Counted from the first letter of the stretch, positions 10,310 through 21,268 are shown. The stretch is DNA of 64,000 nt from Doryteuthis pealeii (GCA_023376005.1 CM042152.1:84750881-84814880); one strand, 5' to 3'. Notes: a model not told the origin generated them from the letters alone. Numbers and translations are program-made.

Positions 10310-10950
10310 CTAATAAGACTTAATGCTGGGTCCTTTGAGGCAATTCGCAATTGGTGGGGGTCTGGTTTGGTTTGGTTTGGTTTACAGCATATCAACCTCA
10401 ATGGGCCATTTAATCAAAGTTTTGAAATAAATTCATTCTTAATGGATACTCTTCTTTTTACACAAATTTTACTATTTAACCCACAGATGGAACCCTAACA
10501 GGTACTACCATTCTGGTTCAGAGTGGACCTGGGAGCAATGGTGATGGGGTGCTCCATATTCCCCAGACATCCAGAACTGGAACCTCATCATCAGAGAGTT
10601 TAACATTATTCCCAAGACATGAAGACCCTCAGTCACTGCCTTCTTGCACATATGATAAAAAGGGTTGGGAGCTTGCCATAAGGGCAATAGGGTTGGGGCA
10701 ATCATATAGCTGCTAGGACTTGACGTGATCAGAGGCAGCCTGTCTAGCCGAAGTAAGGGTCAAAGTGGAGTGTTGCATGTCATGGACTGCTCAGCCAGCC
10801 GAGTTCCACTCTTAAACATCATGGATCACCACCCACGGCCAACAGGTGACCCCATTGCGGGGGGGGGGAGTCTTACCCCACTGCAGAGGTGTAGTCGGTG
10901 TATTCTAACGCCTTGCAGAGCTTATCTCTTGCTAATGTAATAATCTGTAC
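10310..10950 (+). repeat. Family H repeat, long copy
   Basis: Opens with the tail motif (CAGCATATCAACCTCAATGGG) and TCATTCTTAATGGATACTC. Then come GGTCAGAGTGGACCTG-like, CTGGAACCTCATCATCAGA, AAGGGTTGGGAGCTTGCCATA, CATGTCATGGACTGCTCAGC and a G-run near 10859. Related copies lie at 26335-26850, 47360-47945 (minus), 49330-49510 (minus) and fragments. It is GC-richer than its flanks. Short overlapping ORFs on both strands are not shared between copies, so I regard it as non-coding. Confidence 0.6.
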
Positions 10951-11240
10951 TAGGTTACAGAACACCAGTTAAAAGTAGTAACACCTGACCGAATCGGATG
11001 ATTATACGCAGCATAAAAATCAAATCTTAATTGCAAGCATATCATAAAAGACTACCGGGTCCTTTGAAGGTAATTTTCAATTGGTGTGGGGGGAGGGGTT
11101 ATTTTGCAGAGCTTATCTCTTACTCAGGTAACAGGTTATGTATCACCTGTTAAAAAGAAGCAATACCTGACCTGATGAGGTGATCATATGCAACAGAAAA
11201 AAAAAAAAAAAAAAAAAATCTTAATCGCAAGCCTATCACA
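10915..11240 (+). repeat. Tandem duplication L (about 190-bp unit)
   Basis: Blocks CAGAGCTTATCTCTT, CACCTGACCGAATCGGATGA and TCTTAATTGCAAGC at 10915-11040 recur at 11107-11240 with changes. The TGGGTCCTTTGAGG...CAATTGGTG block seen at 10330 also recurs near 11058. This indicates a local tandem expansion at the edge of the H copy, with a poly-A tract in the second unit. Confidence 0.6.
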
Positions 11241-11575
11241 CGAGACTTATCACCAATATTCTGTATTATAGATTGTACTCCAATTGAATGAAACAAAACG
11301 GTTGGACCTTTGACTCCTTTCATATTGCCCGATCGACAGTTATAAAATAAGTATTACCTTTTTATTCTTGGTGAGAAATAAACTTCTCACCTTTGACAGA
11401 AATCCTTCAAGTTGTTAAACATGAACTTTCATCTCTAACAAGTATGTACTAGAGACAATTATAATTGTTTGAAGTTTTCAAGTGAGGTATTATCTATATA
11501 TTACTATATATCATATCAATACCATTGTAACTGTCTACCTACCTTTGTCCTCAGTAGTTTGGTTTGTCCAAATAT

Positions 11576-11885
11576 TTTTAGATGAGGCTTGATAATTAGT
11601 ATTATTCAGACTATTGTCCTCATCTTATTGTTATCTGTACTATGCTTCAGCTATATGCTCTCCGGCCTTCTTCAGGTATTTCTTGTCAGACTCAGAGCCT
11701 TCTCAAATTTTGGGAACCTTCTTGTCATAATCGGGAGCCATCATGGAACTTTGAACCCAATTCGATATGGGCTCCCGTGTCCGACAAGAAATACCTGAAG
11801 AAGGCTGGAGAGCACATCAGACGAAATGTAGTACAAATAACAATAAAGATGAGGACAATAATCTGAATAATTCAAGTAATACTAG
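11576..11885. mobile_element. Foldback family D, complete palindromic copy
   Basis: Left arm: GATGAGGCTTGATAATTAG, then GACTATTGTCCTCATC and CTCCGGCCTTCTTCAG. The right arm is the reverse complement: CTGAAGAAGGCTGGAGAGCA, then AAAGATGAGGACAATA and CTGAATAATTCAAG. The core holds imperfect 21-bp units with GGGAACCTT or GGGAGCC. The layout is a foldback element with an internal minisatellite. The two 69-74-residue ORFs inside are by-products of the 21-bp (7-codon) unit. Confidence 0.75.
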
Positions 11886-12175
11886 TTTGGTTTGGCTTCT
11901 TTGTTTAATGGAATATTAACCTTTGTGGGTTATTGAATGCCAAAGCTATCCATCCTAGAAGAAGAGGGGGAGACAGAGAGAAGAGACAGGAGGAGAAGTA
12001 ATTTGGTTTGATTGTTTAATGGCATATCAACTTTCACGCATTATTTAATGCCAAAACCATCTTTGTAGAATAACAGTAGTGGTACTATTTAATCCCTAAC
12101 TGGAGGGGGGGGTCTATACCTTTCTTAAGGGTATTAGTCTAAAAGTGAACACGAGTGAGACTGGTGTTCCAACTC
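11885..12175 (+). repeat. Mixed repeat fragments (H-type tail and B body)
   Basis: Two copies of GTTTAATGG-ATAT-AACTT...TTATTTAATGCC (near 11905 and 12015) are followed by a B-like segment (CTATTTAATCCCTAACTGG, CCTTTCTTAAGGGTATTAG). The same fusion recurs at 13205-13370, so it moved or was copied as a unit. Confidence 0.5.
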
Positions 12176-12342
12176 AACCTACTATGTCACGGGGGACTCC
12201 ACCCTTGTCCTCAATAATGACAGTCTATAAATATCAACACTTACTAATAAATCAAGAGTTTTTCTTGTTCATTTTAAAAAAAGTTTTTTATTAATATTAA
12301 AAGAAAAGTGGCACAATACAACAATGAAGAAAGTTAGGTCAC

Positions 12343-12556
12343 TAATGCAGATAGCTTTTTGATTTACCGCATCCTGGGACACATATTTGCTTTGAATGAG
12401 TCCCCGGGAAAATTTATGGATCCCAACTAAAGCCATCTAACTCCTAACTTGTAACCTATCCTGTGTAATTCATTTCTAAGAAACTATTGAAATCTATTTA
12501 CAGTTTGAAATGGTGAGGGAAGAAAAAAGAAAAACACTTGGATGCATGGATATCAT
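12343..12556 (+). mobile_element. MITE family E, copy 1 (truncated)
   Basis: Starts AGATAGCTTTTTGATTTA and carries GCATCCTGGGACACATATT, GAATGAGTCCCCGGGAAAA, CATCTAACTCCTAAC and GGTGAGGGAAGAAAAAAG. It stops before the right terminal repeat. Complete copies are at 17529-17877, 24874-25171 and 34588-34960. Confidence 0.7.
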
Positions 12557-12579
12557 GCAAAAATAATATACATATAGTA

Positions 12580-12845
12580 ACAAACCCCTCCACACAAACA
12601 GGATGTGACACATGGTCAATTGCATAAGCAAAGTTTAACAGGTTTGAATTCAGAGTTTTCCTTTTCCTTGGGGGGTTACCTAACCAAAGTGAAAAAATGT
12701 ATTTACCCAGTCCCTCTACACAAGCAGGAGGGACACAGGATCAACTTTTAAGTGGAGTTTAACAGTTTGAATTAAAAACTGACTAGTTGCCATACCAAGG
12801 TTAAAGAGCCCAGTCTACCCTACTTTTTACCTATAGCTAGAGGGA
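12580..12845 (-). repeat. Two adjacent SINE family B fragments
   Basis: Tail blocks of family B occur twice in a row: CACACAAACAGGATGTGACA at about 12590 and CACAAGCAGGAGGGACACAG at about 12718. Each is followed by the AACAG-TTTGAATT region. The second continues into the AGCCCAGTCTACCCTAC body. Both lack heads, from either an insertion into an older copy or a partial tandem duplication. Confidence 0.6.
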
Positions 12846-13399
12846 GAATAATGCAAGAGTTATTTATAAATCTATGGAAGTTAAGTAAACAAAATTCAGA
12901 AAACTAATATCATGCAATATAAGTTAAATGTGTGTATGTGAGTGATGGGTTCATGGATGGTTGGTTTTACGTAATTTTAACACTTGTTTAGTCAATGTTA
13001 AAGTCAGCATTTTTTTTTTTCAAGCAATTATATGGTTTCAAGTAACTAATAATCATTTGTAAATAATTATAGCGTCAAGTAACTATTCTTAATATTAATG
13101 ATTTATACACAAGTGTATGATTTTAAATAATTATTCCTACTTAATTTATTTGCGCAGTTATATGATTATTCTATATATTAATAATTTGTACACAATTATA
13201 TGGTTTCAAGGTTTTCTTTGTTTAATGGCATATTAACCATCATGTGTTATTTAATGCCAAAGCCATCCTTGTAGAAAATAGTAGTGGTACTATTTAACCT
13301 ATAGTTGGGTGGATGGGAGGCTCATACCTTTCCCAAGGGTATTAGTCTGAAAGTGAACATAATTGTATAACTGTAGTTTGAACTTGTTATGATGTTAGT

Positions 13400-13523
13400 C
13401 CAGCATTACACCACAGAGAATCTCCATATGGTCGCAAATAACTAATAATCTTTTGTAAACTATAACTTCAAGTAACTATTCTTAATACAAATAATTTATA
13501 TAGTTTCATGTATTCCTATTTCA
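13400..13523 (+). repeat. 5' flank of a duplicated block (matches 16810-16938)
   Basis: ATCTCCATATGGTCGCAAAT and the AT repeat after it are shared with 16827-16938. In both places they run directly into a family G element, so the two G copies derive from one insertion copied by segmental duplication. Confidence 0.65.
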
Positions 13524-14121
13524 TCTTCTATTAAAATGGAGATAGTGTTTGGCGGTCTCTAACCGAAACTATATCACTACTCAAGTCCCAATTCCCTTTG
13601 TTATTTATGTCACATTCACAAGGATTTTATTTATTTAATTAATAAAATTGTTTTACATTATTAATACTGTCAGCCATATCAACATACTAATAACATGCAA
13701 TTGTATTTATATATACAACAAAATAGCAGTTTACAGTGCGAATGGGAAGGCTAATTTGCATATTGATATTAAAAATTTGATTTTAAAAAAAATATCTGCT
13801 TAGTATTATTGATTTCTAATTGTTTGGTTTTATCTTAATGAATATGAGCAAAAATCTTGGGGATAGACCTTAAAAGTAATCCATTAACAAGAAGAAATAA
13901 CTAATTTTATTCTTTACTTCCTATTTTAACTAAATAGTTAAATTGGGAAAATTTAACAATGAAATATGGAAGTGATGGAAGATTGAGTTTCAGTTCTATT
14001 TTTCGATTACTTTTCAAATCTTTTTATCTACATTCTTATTTAGTTTCATTAGCCTTTCTAATTTAATATATTTTATTATATTAAAAAATACTTGCACCCA
14101 AAAGGTGCATATATTTGCTAG
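13524..14121 (+). mobile_element. Helitron-like element, family G copy 3
   Basis: Begins TCTTCTATTAAAATGG after A and ends with hairpin GCACCC-AAAA-GGTGC, nine bases, CTAG (14118-14121) and T. Internal G landmarks are present, including TAACATGCAATTGTATTTAT and GGGAAGGCTAATTTGCATAT. Non-coding and non-autonomous. Confidence 0.7.
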
Positions 14122-14139
14122 TACTAATAATTTTTAAAC

Positions 14140-14400
14140 AGATTTAATCAACCTATAGGTACCTAACAGGTACTACTACTTCAGATCAGACAGAACTTGG
14201 GATTAACGGCAATGGAGTATTCCACACTCCCTAGAGCTCCAGAACTGGAACCTCACCACCAGATGCAGTTTAGTGTCAATACCCAGGACACTTCTTTATA
14301 TGGGATACAATTTAAGCCCAGCCAACAGGGCATAGTTCATGGAATAGAGGAAGGTTTTTGTAGTGATTGGTCACAATATGAAGTTTGCTATTGTCACCAT
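14140..14400 (+). repeat. Family H, diverged fragment
   Basis: Weaker match to family H: GGTACTACTACTTCAGATCAG, GCTCCAGAACTGGAACCTCA, CCAGATGCAGTTTAG. A 68-residue ORF crosses it but is not preserved in other H copies. Confidence 0.5.
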
Positions 14401-14649
14401 TGACAAAGTAAATGACTTCTTTAACCATCGTTTACACATCTTCAGAGATTAACCTTTTGAATTCATAAGCCTGCTATTTCAGTGTTGGGAACATCAAACC
14501 AGATACTAATAATAAAAGGCTTAAAAGTATAGCAACCATTCATAGCTTTTCTTTTGATAGAATGATAGGACAGCTTTGAACAATGTGTGTAGGTGTTTAA
14601 TGTTCAATCTTTTAGTGAATTTTTCAGAGCTCAAAGATGGGGATGACAG

Positions 14650-15003
14650 CAGGCCCCGAAACTAACTTTTTTCATGACCGTCCCGAACAAAAAATATCAA
14701 CAGTCCCGAACGGGGTTTGGACCATCCCGAAATCAATATTTTTGTTTAATTCATTAGCATCATCTATACTAGGGTGGCCCAAAAAAAAAAAAAAAAAAAA
14801 AACCCCCAAAAAAAAAATCGTTTGCTACATTTTTAAAATGAATTAAAATGAATTAAATCTTATTTAAAGTCAAACTTTTGTTTGTAGTAATAACTTTTAG
14901 GAAAATTTTTTACCGTCCCCGGCAAACTGTCCCGGATGACTTATTGATCGTCCCGGATGTAATTTTTATCATCCCCAGGATGACGTTAATGTCGAGCCCT
15001 GGA
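14650..15003. repeat. Cluster of GTCCCGGATG-type repeats
   Basis: At least seven variants of GTCCCGAAC, ATCCCGAAAT or GTCCCGGATG sit on either side of an A-rich centre (about 14780-14815), with CCCCGAAAC near the left edge and CATCCCCAGGATG near the right. It may be a short non-autonomous DNA element with subterminal repeats, but clean ends were not found. Confidence 0.4.
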
Positions 15004-15058
15004 TGACAGACTCCCAAATCAGTTTGTGTACTCTCAACTGAGAGAGGGATCACGTGGA

Positions 15059-15165
15059 ATCGGTAGGCCTAAGTTCTGGTACAAAGACAACATCAAGAGG
15101 AACCTGGAAGACTTGAACATCCCCATAGGCAGTTGGCAAGATGCAACCAGAGATCGAATCAAATG
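15059..15165 (+). pseudogene. Non-LTR retrotransposon (LINE) ORF 3' remnant
   Basis: One frame gives IGRPKFWYKDNIKRNLEDL and then NIPIGSWQDATRDRIK before a stop at 15163. The pattern GRPK-x-x-YKD-x-I-K-x-x-L...W-x-x-A-x-x-R is a widespread C-terminal signature of LINE-type ORF2 tails, recognised from memory. Upstream there is no open frame, so this is a dead, 5'-truncated fragment. Functional LINEs supply reverse transcriptase and can mobilise SINEs; this copy cannot. Confidence 0.55.
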
Positions 15166-15447
15166 AAGAAAACAGATTTGCATGGTGTCATCATCGATGG
15201 ACAGCAAATGAGCTCAGAGATAAAATATCTGCAGTTTATGTATCAATAAGTAATAGACATAAGTAAAACAAAATTCAGAGAAATAATTACCAGAATACCA
15301 CAAAAAAAAAAATACACAGAACTGTCCCGATTTCTAGGAGCAGTTATCTCTGTGCAATTTTCACATAATAGGTCTCAAAAGCCACCTAAGAAATAACAGA
15401 CTACAATCACCATCAGCAAGATGTAACCCTCTCCATCTATATATCTA

Positions 15448-15773
15448 TCTTCTATACATATATAAAGGGCAGTTGTGTGGATGTCCGGAGGAAACTTTGA
15501 AAATAAAACAATTAACACAAAGTAAATATATATATATACACACATTAAATATCACCAGGGCTTGGTTTTTGAGCAAAAATAGAGATTTGATTTATATTCG
15601 TGAAGATAATTGAAAAAATTAAATCTAAACAACAGCATGGAATTTTTTTTTCATTTAATATTTTAGATAGTAGACATTAACATTTCTTTTCAGAGTAGCT
15701 GGATCAACGCAAGGTTTTTTTTTTATACATAGGGATTTAAATGGGGCATCCCACGCCGGGTAGCTACTGCTAG
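15448..15773 (+). mobile_element. Putative third Helitron-like element
   Basis: Starts TCTTCTATACATATATAAAG after an A (15447). Ends CCGGGTAGCTACTGCTAG at 15770-15773, followed by T. A CCC...GGG pairing about 10 bases before CTAG could form a weak 3' hairpin. It is about 326 bp, non-coding and unlike F or G inside. Based only on end rules, with a single copy, so tentative. From 15774 to 16440 nothing else was recognised except simple AT-rich sequence. Confidence 0.4.
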
Positions 15774-16440
15774 TACTGAATAAAGAGTGAATATTGGAGA
15801 TAATAAAGTGTCATTCAGGAGAAATAATTTCAAAAGACAAGACAACAAAAGTAAGCCATTTAAATAAAAGATTTCCTTAAAAGACATGTAATCTAATTAA
15901 TTATAAACGGGCGTTAAGTAAACGCATTAAGAAAGTCACAAAATACATTCAACTTGAGACCACCAAGATGAACGAACATTATTTACTTATTCATATTTAT
16001 TTTATGTTATATCAATACTTTTTTTTTTCTTTTCTTCTTTAAATACCCTCTCCGGTGGCCAAAAGGCTGCTTGGTGACACTAGGTGTGGCAGTCCCACTT
16101 TTAGCCACTGTGTTATCACACCTAGTTAGCATCTAACGAGGGCAGGGTATCGCATGTTGTATGATGAAAAAAAAATTTAATTTTCATTCTTAATTAGTCA
16201 TTCTTAATTCAATCTGTGTTTTTCTGTCAACGGCACAAGATACACTATCCTACAACAATAGGGGACAGAGACCAGTACAGATAACCTAGTTATATAGACA
16301 AACACAAACTTTCTGAAGATATATTATTATCATCAAAGCATCTTATGATACAGAATGGTTCAAATGTCCGTTGTTATCAGAAAAAGCACTAAAGCGTTAT
16401 TAAGTAGATCAGTTTTAAAAAATATAAAATAAAATATATA

Positions 16441-16492
16441 GCAATCCTTCTACATGAGCAGGATGTGACACAAGGTCAATTAAGCAAAGTTT
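16441..16492 (-). mobile_element. SINE family B, tail part (split by family A)
   Basis: Carries GCAGGATGTGACACAAGGTC and AAGCAAAGTTTAA, the 3' portion of family B. The B sequence resumes at 16749 after a family A SINE. Together they show B was present first. Confidence 0.7.
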
Positions 16493-16748
16493 AAGTAAGT
16501 AAAGTTGTCAAAGTCAAAGTCTAAAGTCAGTATCAGCCATAGAGCGAGTGAGTCTATTCCCTTGTCACTAGCGCTAGATCAAGGAAATTGTTTTGGCATC
16601 TGAGGTGGAGCACCACACCTACCATCAGCTCCTCACTTTACTGCACAGATCCCTGTGCTACTCATACGCTAAGTTGGCGAGAGCCAATATCAAACCCAGA
16701 ACCTTCTGGTTCTGAGGCGGACGCTCTACCGACTGAGCTATACGGCCC
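16493..16748 (-). mobile_element. SINE family A nested in family B
   Basis: Read on the minus strand: head GGGCCGTATAGCTCAGTCGG with A box and a B-box-like region, then CTCGCCAACTTAGCGTATGA and TAGCGCTAGTGACAAGGG, ending in AACTTTACTTACTT. The B sequence interrupted here would otherwise read GTTTAA|TTTGAATTC, as in uninterrupted copies. Confidence 0.8.
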
Positions 16749-16798
16749 TTTTGAATTCAGAGTTTTCCTTCTCCTAGGCTGGTTACCCTACGAAGGAT
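16749..16798 (-). mobile_element. SINE family B, body part (split by family A)
   Basis: Continues the B copy with TTTGAATTCAGAGTTTTCC and TCTCCTAGGCTGGTTACC. It then breaks off into sequence shared with 13400-13523. Confidence 0.7.
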
Positions 16799-16938
16799 AA
16801 AATTACAGTCCTGCACTACACCACAGGGAATCTCCATATGGTCGCAAATAACTAATAATAATCTTTGGTAAAACTAACTTCAAATAACTATTCTTAATAC
16901 AAATAATTCATATAGTTTCATGTATTCCTATTTCATTT

Positions 16939-17889
16939 TCTATTATAATGGAGATAGTGTTTGGCGATCTGTAACTGAAACTATATCACTACTCAAGTCA
17001 CAATTCCCTTTGTTATTCATATCACATTCTCCAGGATTTTATTCTTAATTTAATTTTATTCTTTAATTAATAAAATTGTTTTACATTATTAATACTGTCA
17101 GCCATATCAACATACTAATAACATGCAATTGTATTTATATATACAACAAAATAGCAGTTTACAGCGTGAACAGGGAGGCTAATTTGCATATTGATATCAA
17201 AAATTTGATTTTAATAAATATGTGTTTAGTATTATTGATTTCTGATTCTTTGTTTTTTTTCTTAATGAATATGAGCAAAAATCTTGGGGATAAATCTTAA
17301 AAGAAATCCTACTTCCTAATTTAACTAAATAGTTAAATTAGGAAAAGTTATCAATGAAAGACGGGGGGGGGGGGGTGATGGAAGAGTTACTTTCAAAGTT
17401 GTTCTATTTTTCGATAATATCTCCCCCTGTTTCAAATTATTTTATCTGCATTCCTATTCAGTTTCATTAGTGTTTCTAATTTAATATAATCATTATTACA
17501 TTAAAACTTAAATACTTGCACTCGGAGGAAGTGATGCTGATAGCTTTTTATTTTAGTGTATCCTGGGACGCATATATTTGCTTTGAATGAGTCCCCAGGA
17601 AAATTATGGGTCCCAACTAAAGTTTCTTAATAAATTGTAGGTTTTTTTATTTATGATCTGGGGGAAACAATTAAAGTCATCTAACTCCTACATTGTAACC
17701 TATCTTGTTTAATTAATTTCTAAGAAACTATTGAAATGTATTTACAGTTAAATTGAAATGGGGGGGGGGAGAAAAAAAATATGGGATGCATGGATATGGT
17801 TTTACCACATCCTTTTAGATTTTTTTATGCGTCAGGGATGCAGGATGTGTACCTATCAGCATCTCTGGGAAGATGCTTATATTTGCTAG
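16939..17889 (+). mobile_element. Helitron-like element, family G copy 4, interrupted by MITE E
   Basis: Starts TCTATTATAATGGAG and follows family G to GCACTCGGAGGA, inside the 3' hairpin. A family E MITE occupies 17529-17877. G then resumes with AGATGCTTATATTTGCTAG, ending at 17889 followed by T. The nesting shows E transposed after this G copy was fixed. A G-run sits at about 17365. Confidence 0.75.
17529..17877 (+). mobile_element. MITE family E, copy 2 (complete, nested)
   Basis: Left end AGTGATGCTGATAG, right end CTATCAGCATCTCTG, which are inverted copies. Flanks GGAGGA and GGAAGA match at five of six positions, consistent with a 6-bp target duplication. The interior carries GTATCCTGGGACGCATAT, GAATGAGTCCCCAGG and GCGTCAGGGATGCAGGATG. 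No transposase, so mobilised in trans. Confidence 0.75.
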
Positions 17890-18517
17890 TTCAACTAATG
17901 CTTGGAATAAAAGGCAGTTTATTAACTACAACGTATTATTAAATTTGAAAGGCTACATCTGAATTTGTTTTGTCATTGATGCTAAATATAATAGAGAAGA
18001 AAGCAAAATATCTCATCACCATCAAGTAATTTGGACAATATCTATTATTACTAAAATATCCTCTAAACTATTAAGCACAATGATTTTAAGTGAGTTAAGT
18101 AATGAATGTTCTTTTTATGCATTTCAATAAAGTTCTTTTTTTGGTCATCAAGATTTCTATTAATAGCAATACTTTGTACCTCTTTTCTATATCAATACTT
18201 GACACCCAGATAAAGTTGACTAGAATTGCGTCAGCAGCTCTCAGCAACCAAACAAGATCAAAGACACATGACATTTTTTCCTCTCTCTCTCCCCCCATCT
18301 AATACCTTTTTTCTTTTCCACCAACTCACTATTATCCCATTCCGGACGGAGACCAACCACTTCACAAAACCTGCAGGCATGACAACACATGTACTGATCA
18401 CAATTATATAAAATCAACAATCCCATCTCCCGTCTTTTCTTCAATTAATACAAAGTGCTCTCTGCCATTAGGAAAGAGATGAAAAGGACGTGGGTAATGA
18501 TTTGGGGCTTGAACACA

Positions 18518-18565
<48 letters not shown>

Positions 18566-18710
18566 TACTATCAATGCATTTTAGTAATTTTCAAAATAAA
18601 ACTAGTCCACAGTAAATCCGAGCCTGTAATTGTTACATAATCTATGAGCAGTCATAATTTATGAACGTACCTGTAGTTAGAATTTTAAATAAAGTTTGTT
18701 AGACTTAAAA
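17890..18710. other. Unassigned AT-rich stretch with a 43-nt poly-A
   Basis: No gene or element recognised. A poly-A run spans about 18521-18563. The small ORFs on both strands at 18095-18444 overlap each other and show no known domain. Confidence 0.5.
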
Positions 18711-18714
18711 GCAG

Positions 18715-19190
18715 AGGTGGGTAATTTTCCATACCCATTTGGGATTATGAGTGACTTTTAGTTGATCCCAACTTCACCTTCCGATAGAAAACGCGCCATT
18801 ACAGAGATGCGAGAATAAGTTTAGTTAGAGATTCAACCCGGCTTTCAAGGGGTGTAGATGTGTTGTCAGCTCCCAGGGTCAGTCTCCACACGGCGGAATC
18901 AAAATAGACAGTGTTGAGAATAAAGCTTTATAAGAAACACCAAGTTTTATTGCTAATTAAATTATTAAACAAGCATAATGTCCAGACCAGCATAATGAAA
19001 AAAAAAAAAAAAAAAAAAAGAAAATTAACACCCAGCCGAAAGCCCAACCAGAAAACATGGCGGCCAGACAAGTTAGACAACCTAGACGAAGAAGCAGTAA
19101 ACAGAAATGAAACAAGAAAGACCACCTATCATCTAATATCTGTCTTTCTCCTCCATTATATACTCAAATCATGTTAGGAATATATAACAT
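18715..19190. repeat. Repeat N, copy 2 (diverged)
   Basis: Shares ordered blocks with 8225-8610: GAGTGACTTTTAGTTGATCC, AATAAGTTTAGTTAG, GAATAAAGCTTTATAAG and CCATTATATACTCAA. The AATAAA and later A-rich region may mark the 3' end of a retroelement. No coding domain was found. The 88-residue ORF is generated by the poly-A interval. Confidence 0.35.
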
Positions 19191-19494
19191 AATGAAACAA
19201 CTTCAAACATTAGCTTAATTCATTAAAAATAATGACTAATCAATATAACAGCTCTAAGTATATTTCATTATCTATAGTTCTGGGAACAAACGAGTATATC
19301 TTTTCTTTCTAAAATATTGTATATGTCCTCAAGTGGAATTTTCAAGATTAAAAGGAGAAAAATCAATAATCAATACAAGTTTAAGGATGTGAAATCAGTA
19401 CATAGAAATATCCAAATGTTTCAATTTAATCCAGACAAATAGAAAAATTGATTATACTTCCACATTTTGCTATTGTTATTTGTGAATGGCTGAA

Positions 19495-19745
19495 TCTTTC
19501 CTGGGAGATGGATGGGTAGATGTGGGCCACATGAGTGGCTGGCCAGATTCCATGATTTAACACCCGGTGACTTTTTTCTTTGGGGTTGGTTGAATGAGCA
19601 AGTATAGTCTACAAAACCAATGACTTTGGAAGAACTTAAAGGACGAATACAACAATTTATTTTTGTCATTTCACAAGAGTTCCTTGGAAGATCAGTTGAT
19701 GCAATTCCAAAGCGGCTAGAGAGGTGAATGCTGGTGCCCATATAG
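19495..19745 (+). pseudogene. Tc1/mariner-type transposase, C-terminal remnant
   Basis: One plus frame gives GRCGPHEWLARFHDLTP followed by GDFFLWGWLNEQV, an in-frame stop, then TLEELKGRIQQFI. The block W-x-x-R-x-x-DLTP-x-DFFLWG is the region around the third catalytic Asp of many Tc1/mariner-type transposases. The stop and the degraded start of the block make it non-functional. The 114-residue minus ORF over the same bases is a shadow. Confidence 0.65.
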
Positions 19746-19833
19746 AATTTTAAATAAAACTCCATGTTATGCGTGTTCTTCTCATATTCATTTTTTGTAA
19801 AAATAAGGATTCAGAAATAAATTAAAAGATTTC

Positions 19834-20061
19834 TGGACCATATGACCTTAAGGCACCCCTTTTTGATCTTGATTAAGAAAGGACATGTTTTTCATTTATA
19901 CCATCAATATCCAGTTGTTTTAATAGACGATTTTTTAGATTTTTTTTTTTTTTAATTATAAAACTAACCCTAACAAACAACCGAATATTGACAGTGCAAA
20001 TGAAAAACATGTCCTTTCTTAATCAAGATCAAAAAGTGGTGCCTTAAGGTCATATGGTCCA
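19834..20061. mobile_element. MITE with telomere-like core, copy 1
   Basis: 228-bp palindromic element. Left end TGGACCATATGACCTTAAGG is exactly inverted at the right end (20042-20061). Outer flanks are a perfect 6-bp direct repeat, GATTTC (19828-19833 and 20062-20067). Inside, a second inverted block (TCTTGATTAAGAAAGGACAT) surrounds a T-tract and AACTAACCCTAACAAAC, a telomere-like motif. Non-coding. The second family member is at 45296-45561. Confidence 0.8.
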
Positions 20062-20544
20062 GATTTCTAAAATAGGGAGTTACTTTATAAAGTCAGGTCC
20101 CAGAGTACCACCCTCCTAAGTTATATTTCCCCCATTGCACTAAAAGGAATAGGATCCGGATCAACTGTTGCACAAGGCATCTCACAAAGAGGGAGGCGGA
20201 ATCATTTTTATCAATATTTCTAGCATGTAAGAGGGGGTCACAAATTAAACCTACCACCACACAGGCAATGGTAAATCATACACTACAAAATACCAAAGCA
20301 AGTAAAGTTGACCATTATCATTATAATAATATAACATCTTTTTCAACTAGTATATTAGGTCTGAGACCTGTCAGCTGTATAAACATTCATCTTAATTCCA
20401 CAGAATAATTATACGATTAAATTATCAAACCTTGCCTTAAAGAAGTTTAAAGATGGGTCATTCACTATTGATGATGGTAGTTTATTCCATATATTCACCA
20501 CTGTTACTAAAATAATTTTTTCTTTTTTTATATATATATATATA

Positions 20545-20675
20545 TATGTATAAAATTTTTTTTTTTAAATATATATTTTAAGCATAAAAACTTTTTTTTT
20601 TAAATATATATTTAAGTATAGAAAACTTTTTTTTAAAATATATATTTTAAGTATAGAAAACTTTTTTTTTTTTTA
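20545..20675. repeat. Short tandem AT repeat, about three units
   Basis: Units of CTTTTTTTTT-AAATATATATTTTAAG-TATAGAAAA recur near 20550, 20590 and 20625. No function inferred. The stretch 20062-20544 holds nothing else I recognise. Confidence 0.65.
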
Positions 20676-20881
20676 ACTGTCCAAACTATAGCTCAAGAAA
20701 TTTACAAATACATACTTAATTGTACTAAATTTTAAATGATCATTTTTTTGTATATAATGCTTCAAATATAATTAATCCATTGTTTAAGTAATCTTTGTAA
20801 CAAAAGGAAAACTATAAAAACAGATAATTAAACACCAAGATACTTTTGCCTTTTAGCACTAATAGGTACAATTATGATATA

Positions 20882-21268
20882 TCTATTAATAATGGAGATT
20901 CGCTTCCAGTTTTTCTCTGTAACAAAAACTATTCACTGCTTACGTCACATTACCCAAAATTGTCATAACAGAATAATACACTCAAAATTTGAGCATGCAA
21001 TGTTTGACAGTCCTCATTTTTTTTGTTTTTTTAAAACAAGTTTTAATAAATACATACCCGGTATTATCTATATATAGTTTGTTTTATTTTAATGTATATT
21101 TAAAGTTATCAGAACTAAGTTTCCATTTCAATTTTTTTATTTTTACTCCTTTAATAAATTTGATGATTTTACTTTACTTATGATACAAACTGATATTAAA
21201 TTTTCAACTGCCATCCCTCAGGCAATATTTATTTTATGTTGCTCAGAGGGCGTTTTTTATTTTGCTAG
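20882..21268 (+). mobile_element. Helitron-like element, family F copy 2
   Basis: Starts TCTATTAATAATGGAGATTC after A and ends CTAG (21265-21268) followed by T. The hairpin position before the end is AGAGGGCG, eroded here. Internal F blocks include TGCTTACGTCACATTACCC and AAACAAGTTTTAATAAATAC. The overlapping 64-67-residue ORFs have no recognisable domain. Confidence 0.7.

Noticed and set aside
19421..19765. 114-residue minus ORF
   Set aside because: The opposite strand carries the recognisable transposase block DLTP...DFFLWG, so this frame is a shadow.
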